Below are positions 58,745 through 64,000 of a stretch of 64,000 nt of DNA, in pieces (position 1 is the first letter of the stretch; every line of letters starts with the position of its first letter). The notes under the pieces are model-generated. The model was not told the DNA's origin. It searched no databases and saw only the letters and a program-made list of their open reading frames with translations. This stretch comes from Cohnella faecalis (GTDB lineage Bacteria; Bacillota; Bacilli; Paenibacillales; Paenibacillaceae). The stretch lies in the NCBI RefSeq assembly GCF_003570905.1, contig NZ_QXJM01000039.1, positions 310,001-374,000 of the forward strand. Direction: 5' to 3'. A program made the translations under genes and the position numbers.

Positions 58745-60283
58745 ATGCAGACGTTAACGTGGAGCGACGCGTGGTACTTGACCCCCGAGCTGATCTTGTC
58801 GGCGTTTACGATCGTGCTGGCTGTCGTAGACCTGTTTCTGCCGAAGCGGGTTTCCCGCGACGTCGTCGGCTGGCTGGCCTTGGCGGGTCTCGCAATCGCC
58901 GCTCTCTTCGTCGTCTGGCTGATGCTGGACTTCAAGAGCGCCGGCGAGGCAGGGAAAGAGGCTTCGTACAGCCAATTGGGAGGAAGCTATCGCATTGACG
59001 ATTTCGGCAGCTTGCTGAAATTAATATTTATAGGCGCGACAGGCTTTATCGTGCTATCGTCCCTTGGCTCCGTTCGAAGCGAAGACGTTCCGATCAAGGG
59101 CGAGCTTTATTATCTTGTGCTGCCTGCTGTATTGGGCGCGATGGTGATGGCTTCCTCGGCCGATCTCATAACGTTGTTCATTGGTCTGGAATTGCTCAGC
59201 ATCACTTCCTATGTGCTGATCGGAGCGAGAAAAAGGAGCGGAATCGCCAGCGAAGCGGCATTCAAGTATGTCGTGCAAGGCGGAGTCGCTTCGGCGTTCA
59301 TTCTATACGGGATGTCATTCCTGTACGGCATTGCCGGAGCGACGAATATAAGTGCGATTGGCAAAAATCTATTGGAATCGAGCGCAATCGCCGATTACCA
59401 AGCGCTGCTATATGTCAGCTTCTTCCTCTTGATTGCGGGCTTCGCTATGAAGCTTGCGCTTGCTCCGTTTCATGCGTGGGCTTCTGATGTCTACCAAGGG
59501 GCGGCGACGCCAGTGACGACCTTTCTCGCGGTAGTGGCGAAGGGCGCCGCATTGGCGATGGTTTACCGGCTGTTCATGAACACCGCGTTGTTCGCCGTCG
59601 GGACGGACGGAGCGATGAGAGACGATTTGTTCCTTGCGCTTGCCGTTCTGGCGGCTGCGGCTATGATCGTCGGAACGGCGGGCGCGCTTCGGCAGCGGAA
59701 CGTCAAGCGGCTGCTTGCGCTGTCTGGCGTAGCTAATGCGGGGATTCTAATTACGCCGCTTGCTATCGAGCTATCGGATTTTCACGCTTCTCTCTTTTCG
59801 GAGTTTTTCTACTATTTGCTCGCATACGCCTTTATGAATATCGGAGCGTTCGCCGTCTTGACTGCCGTATCGCGGAACGGCGGCAACGAGACGTTGTCGG
59901 GCTTCGCCGGCCTGTACCACCGCGCGCCATGGACGGCTGTGGCCATGACCGTGCTGCTCTGCTCGCTCGCGGGACTTCCGGTAACGGGAGGCTTCGTAGG
60001 AAAGCTGCTCATCCTGTTCGCGGCGGTGCAGACTCAAGCTTACTGGCTGGCCGCTATTCTGCTGGCAACGACGGTCGTTTCGTATGCGGTCTACTTCTCG
60101 TTCATCCGCCAGATGTATATGAGAAGCGGTTCCGACGACTCCGGGCTGAGAATCCCGGCGCCGGCTTCGATTACGATCTGGATATGCGCGGCGGCGACGC
60201 TGGCGCTCGGCTTCCTGCCGATGCCGATATTGGATTGGATTCACTCCGAATTTTCGCTGATTACGGATTTTATCGTACGTTAG
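58745..60283 (+). CDS. nuoN: NADH-quinone oxidoreductase subunit N
   Basis: This 512-residue antiporter-like subunit has LFIGLELLSITSYVLIG and MKLALAPFHAWASDVYQGA as signatures. It is the last gene of the operon, three bases after nuoM, and a strong terminator follows. The operon ends with the membrane arm; no nuoE, nuoF or nuoG is present. Confidence 0.96.
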   Translation: MQTLTWSDAWYLTPELILSAFTIVLAVVDLFLPKRVSRDVVGWLALAGLAIAALFVVWLMLDFKSAGEAGKEASYSQLGGSYRIDDFGSLLKLIFIGATGFIVLSSLGSVRSEDVPIKGELYYLVLPAVLGAMVMASSADLITLFIGLELLSITSYVLIGARKRSGIASEAAFKYVVQGGVASAFILYGMSFLYGIAGATNISAIGKNLLESSAIADYQALLYVSFFLLIAGFAMKLALAPFHAWASDVYQGAATPVTTFLAVVAKGAALAMVYRLFMNTALFAVGTDGAMRDDLFLALAVLAAAAMIVGTAGALRQRNVKRLLALSGVANAGILITPLAIELSDFHASLFSEFFYYLLAYAFMNIGAFAVLTAVSRNGGNETLSGFAGLYHRAPWTAVAMTVLLCSLAGLPVTGGFVGKLLILFAAVQTQAYWLAAILLATTVVSYAVYFSFIRQMYMRSGSDDSGLRIPAPASITIWICAAATLALGFLPMPILDWIHSEFSLITDFIVR

Positions 60284-60319
60284 AACGAATAACGCAAAAG
60301 CCCGTCAAACACACCCTGC

Positions 60320-60375
60320 TCGCCGATCGCTTTTCCCGGACCTTGCGTCATGAAAAGCCGATCGGCGATTTTTTT
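60320..60375 (+). terminator. Terminator of the nuo operon
   Basis: TCGCCGATCGCTTTT (60320-60334) pairs with AAAAGCCGATCGGCGA (60353-60368) and a seven-T tract follows. Confidence 0.92.
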
Positions 60376-60513
60376 GTCGCAGGCTCCGGGCTTACGAACC
60401 ATATAATCGAAGGGTTGTGAGACCTTAGACCTTATTTTCAGAAAAAAGAAGGGAATCCGTGTCGAAACTCGAAATGTTACTGGAGTGTAAAAGTTAGCGA
60501 CGGAAAAGGCGTG

Positions 60514-63201
60514 ATGAGAGTGAACAAGCAGCTCGACAACCGCGGTGCCGCGCGGAAGAAGCACGCTCGTTCCGGGAAATTCATCGCGCTCGGATGCGTG
60601 TTCGCGCTAATCGCCGGATCGTTGACTTCGGAAATTTCGCTGTATGGGGAATCCGCCGCGACCGCTGGCGACGTTCGCTCGCTCAGCCAGGCGAACGTTC
60701 TCGTCGATCCGGGCGATACGGACAAGACGGTCGCAGCCCGCAAGCCTGCATTTTTAGAAACGCTCGGCATTCCCCAAGCTTGGTCGTCGTTCGATGGCAA
60801 TGTCCGGGCGACCATCGCCATCGTGGACACGGGAGCGGACTTGAGCCACCCCGGAATTCGTCCGTACTTGACGGACGGCGTTAATTTGCTCCAAAAAGGG
60901 AAGCCTCCGCAGGACGACAACGGCCACGGCACGGCTGTTGCCGGAGTGATCGCGGCAATCGCGGATGCGGGGAATGCAGGCTCCGGCGACTTGGCCTCCA
61001 AGCCGCGCTGGCAAGGCCGAATTATGCCCATCAAGGCGTTGGATCAAAGCGGCGCTGGAGACGAAGCCAAGCTCACCGAAGGCATTCGGTATGCGGTCGA
61101 GCATGGGGCGGATATCATCGTGCTGTCTCTGGGGCTAAGACGCGACGCTGCATCGTTGCGGGGAGCGGTAGCTTTGGCGGAAAGCCGGGGAGTGCTGCTC
61201 GTGGCGGCCAGCGGCAACGACGCTGCCGAATTCGGCAGCAAGGCGGCCGTTCAATATCCTGCCGCATACCCGACCGTCCTGGCTGTATCGGGCGCAACGG
61301 GCGATCAAGCGGAGGCAAGATCCACGCACGGCTCGGAGACGGATATCGCCGCCGTATGGAAGGTGGAGACGCTTGCCATCGGCGGCGGGCGAACGAGCAT
61401 GGAAGGAACGTCGATGGGCGCTCCTCAGGTTGCGGCTGCGGCGGCTATGCTGTGGGGCGCTCATCCGGATTGGACGCCTCTTCGGGTAAGGGAAGCTCTC
61501 CGCCGTTCGGCTGCGGATCTGGAGCCGAAAGGATGGGATCCCTCGACCGGCTACGGAATGGTGCGGGTAGATACGGCTTTGCGGGCGAAGGACGTGCCGG
61601 ATTGGCGAGAGCCGAACGATACGTTGGCGAAGGCATCCGCTTTTCCGCTAGGCAAGGAAGTGGCTGGCACATGGAGCGGCAGCAAGGATATCGATAGTTT
61701 TTTGGTACGCATTCCTTATGACGGGACTCTCGTGCTGGAAGGAAGCGCGGAGGCGGTCGACTGGCAGTCCGGTCTTACTCTTTACTCCGCCGGAGATCAG
61801 AAGGTCGTGCGTCCGCTCTCGCCTGCTCATTGGCCTGTTCGTAAAGGGCAGTCCTATTGGCTAAAGGCTGCTGCGCCGCCCTTGCTGAAAGACGGAGGAG
61901 TCGCGGCTGCAGCTTACCGATTCGTTTCGACGCTCAAAATCGGAGCGGATTCGATGGAGCCGAACGATAGCGCGTTGTCCGCTTACACGCTTCCGGCCCG
62001 CAGTCAGGATTGGAGCGGTACCTTTCACCAGCGACAAGATGAGGATTGGGCAGTCGTTACGCTTCCGAAGGAAGGGACGCTTCGTCTTGCAGTGACGACG
62101 GATACGACGAGGATTGATCCTTCCTTGTGGGTACAGCCCGCTGGAGGAACCGCGACAATGGCCGACGAGAACGGCGACGGCGAAGCCGAGGAGCTTATTT
62201 TGCGGCAGGCGAGGGCTGGAAAGTACTACATCCGAATCCGCAACGAGTCGTCCGAGAACCCGGAGCCAGTAATCGGGACGTATACGGTCTCGCTGGAATA
62301 TATTACGAAATATGAAGATCCCAACGAGCGGAACGACGATGCTCTGACCGCCACGCCGCTTGCTACGGGCAAAATTTACAACGGGTTAATAGATACAAGC
62401 AAAGACAATGATTGGTTTCGTTTTACAATAGACGGTAAGCGGGAAATGAACATCAGCATGAGCAACATCGAGAGAACGGCTGCCGTCTCCATCGCATTGA
62501 AGAACCAAAAATTGCAAACGATACACACATGGAAAAACGCGGCGGGAAAGCAGGAGCTGTCCGGATTGACGGTTCTTGAACCCGGGACGTATTACTTATC
62601 GATAACGGCGAATAGTCCGATGTCCAACGGTTTGTACGCTTTGAAGCTTACCGAGCGGTCCGCGGAAGAGCCGTTATGGGACATAGCCGGCCACTGGGCG
62701 GAAAAACCCATTCGAGCTATCGTGAAGCAAGGCTGGGCAGCGGGATTCGCCGATGGACGCTTTAGACCGGACAGAGAGCTGACTCGCGCGGAAGCGGTTG
62801 CCTTTGTCGTTCGGTCCGTTGATGAGAGGGAAACCTTGGGATTGCCGGCGAAAACCCGGTTTCAGGACCTATCTTCGAAGCACTGGGCATACGGATCTAT
62901 CTCGAAAGCGGAGAAGGCCGGCTGGCTAGCCATGTACGGCTCGTCTTCGATGTTCCAGCCCGATCGCCCGATGACGAGAGGAGAGATCGCCATCTTGCTG
63001 GCCGCCGCCGGTTCCGTCGAGACGGGGAGGCCGACAGGGCAGCGTTTCCGGGATGTGCCTGCAAGCCATCCGGCCGCTGCCGCTATCGAAGCGCTTGAAC
63101 GAAAAGGGTGGCTGGCCGGTTATCGGGATGGCAGGTTTCAGCCAGACGAGCCGCTAACGCGTGCGGAATGCGCAGTAATTCTCGCTCACTTGATTCATTG
63201 A
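60514..63201 (+). CDS. Cell-surface S8 (subtilisin-family) protease with SLH domains
   Basis: This 895-residue exported protein has a signal-anchor helix at residues 22-40. The catalytic triad is Asp105 (AIVDTGAD), His138 (DNGHGTAVAG) and Ser300 (GTSMGAPQ), with the oxyanion Asn in AASGND. From about 360 to 720 there are three beta-sandwich segments of PPC type, each starting with a EPNDT/EPNDS/DPNERND phrase. Three SLH repeats follow (GFADGRFRPDRELTRAEAVA, MFQPDRPMTRGEIAI, GYRDGRFQPDEPLTRAECAV). It is thus a protease bound to the secondary wall polymer. ATG at 60514 follows GGAAAAGG. The substrate is unknown. Confidence 0.92.
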   Translation: MRVNKQLDNRGAARKKHARSGKFIALGCVFALIAGSLTSEISLYGESAATAGDVRSLSQANVLVDPGDTDKTVAARKPAFLETLGIPQAWSSFDGNVRATIAIVDTGADLSHPGIRPYLTDGVNLLQKGKPPQDDNGHGTAVAGVIAAIADAGNAGSGDLASKPRWQGRIMPIKALDQSGAGDEAKLTEGIRYAVEHGADIIVLSLGLRRDAASLRGAVALAESRGVLLVAASGNDAAEFGSKAAVQYPAAYPTVLAVSGATGDQAEARSTHGSETDIAAVWKVETLAIGGGRTSMEGTSMGAPQVAAAAAMLWGAHPDWTPLRVREALRRSAADLEPKGWDPSTGYGMVRVDTALRAKDVPDWREPNDTLAKASAFPLGKEVAGTWSGSKDIDSFLVRIPYDGTLVLEGSAEAVDWQSGLTLYSAGDQKVVRPLSPAHWPVRKGQSYWLKAAAPPLLKDGGVAAAAYRFVSTLKIGADSMEPNDSALSAYTLPARSQDWSGTFHQRQDEDWAVVTLPKEGTLRLAVTTDTTRIDPSLWVQPAGGTATMADENGDGEAEELILRQARAGKYYIRIRNESSENPEPVIGTYTVSLEYITKYEDPNERNDDALTATPLATGKIYNGLIDTSKDNDWFRFTIDGKREMNISMSNIERTAAVSIALKNQKLQTIHTWKNAAGKQELSGLTVLEPGTYYLSITANSPMSNGLYALKLTERSAEEPLWDIAGHWAEKPIRAIVKQGWAAGFADGRFRPDRELTRAEAVAFVVRSVDERETLGLPAKTRFQDLSSKHWAYGSISKAEKAGWLAMYGSSSMFQPDRPMTRGEIAILLAAAGSVETGRPTGQRFRDVPASHPAAAAIEALERKGWLAGYRDGRFQPDEPLTRAECAVILAHLIH

Positions 63202-63223
63202 TAAGTAAGGAGGGGAAATAACG

Positions 63224-63484
63224 TTGGGCAGCGATTCGGGATTATATACCACAATGGGGCTCAATGGACTATTTGCCATTTTCGTTACTTTGGGCTGTAT
63301 TGCTCTTGCCTGGATACTGCTTCAAGAAGTGAAATGGGATGCGTTTGTCCGCAACCCGCGCAGCCCTCGCGCCCGGATGATTCAGGTCGTGCTTGCCGTT
63401 ATCGTCGGACATCTTATGTCCCGCTTTTTTCTCGATTATTGGGAATGGGCTGGCGCAATGAAATGGTTGTTCCAATCCGGATAA
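63224..63484 (+). CDS. ywzB: DUF1146 family membrane protein (YwzB-like)
   Basis: This 86-residue protein has two helices (GLFAIFVTLGCIALAWILL and MIQVVLAVIVGHLMSRFFL) with a basic loop between them. A gene of this family lies between atpC and murA in Bacillus, and this one keeps that position next to murA. The TTG start follows AAGGAGGGG. The function is unknown. Confidence 0.85.
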   Translation: MGSDSGLYTTMGLNGLFAIFVTLGCIALAWILLQEVKWDAFVRNPRSPRARMIQVVLAVIVGHLMSRFFLDYWEWAGAMKWLFQSG

Positions 63485-63612
63485 GGCCCGCATAAGGTTA
63501 GGGTCGAATGAAGACAATGGGTAATACGGAGCAGTAGGATCGACATGCAAGGGTTGAAAGTCGCTAATGGAAAAACCTCAATTCGAGGGAAAAATCCGGA
63601 ATAACTTGGCGC

Positions 63613-63642
63613 TTGTGCCGGTCAAGGTTACGATGGTATGAT
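63613..63642 (+). promoter_or_regulatory. Possible murA promoter
   Basis: TTGTGC and TATGAT (63637-63642) are 18 bases apart, 81 bases before the ATG. Confidence 0.4.
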
Positions 63643-63722
63643 GTAATTTGGATTTTTCGGGGGTAGGCTGAATTAGTTGGCTGCTCCGGAATGATTATCT
63701 ACACGCGCGGAGGGAACCACCC

Positions 63723-64000
63723 ATGAGCAAAATCATCGTCCGCGGCGGCCGTCCCCTATCGGGAGCTGTCCGTGTGCACGGAGCCAAAAATTCCGTCCTT
63801 CCGATTCTGGCGGCCGCATTGCTTGCGGAAGAAGGAGCCTGCGTCATTCATGACGTGCCCGCCCTAGACGATGTGACGAATATTCTGCAAGTGCTCGCGG
63901 CTTTGGGGGTTCACTCGCAGCAAAGCGACGACTGTGTCAGATTGAACGCGGATTCGCTCGTTTCGTATGACGCTCCTTATGAATTAGTGAGAAAAATGCG
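63723..64000 (+). CDS. murA: UDP-N-acetylglucosamine 1-carboxyvinyltransferase (5' part)
   Basis: The first 92 codons are present and the window ends inside the gene. The product begins MSKIIVRGGRPLSGAVRVHG and then has AKNSVLPILAAALL, containing the Lys-Asn pair that binds UDP-GlcNAc. MurA catalyses the first committed step of peptidoglycan synthesis, adding enolpyruvate from PEP. Its position after the DUF1146 gene is the conserved Bacillus order. Confidence 0.93.
   Translation, partial: MSKIIVRGGRPLSGAVRVHGAKNSVLPILAAALLAEEGACVIHDVPALDDVTNILQVLAALGVHSQQSDDCVRLNADSLVSYDAPYELVRKM

Overview
The window comes from a spore-forming, fairly high-GC Firmicute of the Paenibacillaceae (Paenibacillus/Cohnella type). 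It carries spoIIR, a YpdA-type bacillithiol disulfide reductase, a c-di-AMP riboswitch on kimA, and gene order like the prfA-prmC-spoIIR-ywlC-ywlD-ywlE-rpiB-ywlG-glyA-upp-mnaA-atp-ywzB-murA stretch of Bacillus. Strong AAGGAGG-type ribosome binding sites and many GTG/TTG starts fit this.

Left end (1 to about 14.9 kb): this part is not ordinary chromosome. Bases 10762-14880 are mirrored as 6528-10649 around a 112-base loop inside a lysR gene. The mirror continues as an error-ridden copy to about 3601, then folds back again so that 1-3600 is a second error-ridden forward copy of 14054-17545. Forward-reverse-forward architecture, random indels and single-base homopolymer differences between the arms point to fold-back chimeric read(s) at a contig edge. 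The genuine gene set is best read from the right arm: lysR fragment, DsbA-like oxidoreductase, aldo/keto reductase, Rrf2 regulator, thioredoxin, heptad-repeat coiled-coil protein, c-di-AMP riboswitch plus kimA, and a lipoprotein.

17-23 kb: frame-disrupted genes for a lipoprotein, a membrane-anchored solute-binding/anti-sigma-like protein coupled to a sigma factor, and a molybdopterin oxidoreductase. A 47-residue gene and a lipoprotein follow, then ychF.

23-41 kb: ABC exporter, GNAT, prfA-prmC, spoIIR, tsaC/ywlC, mntP, ywlE, then a ZTP riboswitch with terminator leading rpiB-ywlG-glyA. A 51-bp minisatellite (15 units, constant period) separates glyA from a pspA-DUF350-DUF4178-DUF4247 envelope-stress cluster. 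An LSm-like membrane-tailed protein, upp and the UDP-GlcNAc 2-epimerase follow.

41-64 kb: complete F1Fo ATP synthase operon (atpZ-I-B-E-F-H-A-G-D-C), ypdA, a second minisatellite (52 bp, 11 units), an 11-gene complex I operon nuoABCDHIJKLMN without nuoEFG, an S8 protease with SLH anchors, a DUF1146 gene and the start of murA.

Several otherwise conserved genes (spoIIR, ywlG, the LSm-like gene, the DUF4178 gene, the molybdopterin oxidoreductase) are broken by single-base shifts, often in homopolymers. Residual sequencing error is the simplest explanation. I found no convincing new defence or mobile system. The most interesting biology is regulatory: two riboswitches, a structured mntP leader, a sigma/solute-binding sensor pair, the minisatellites and the PspA cluster.
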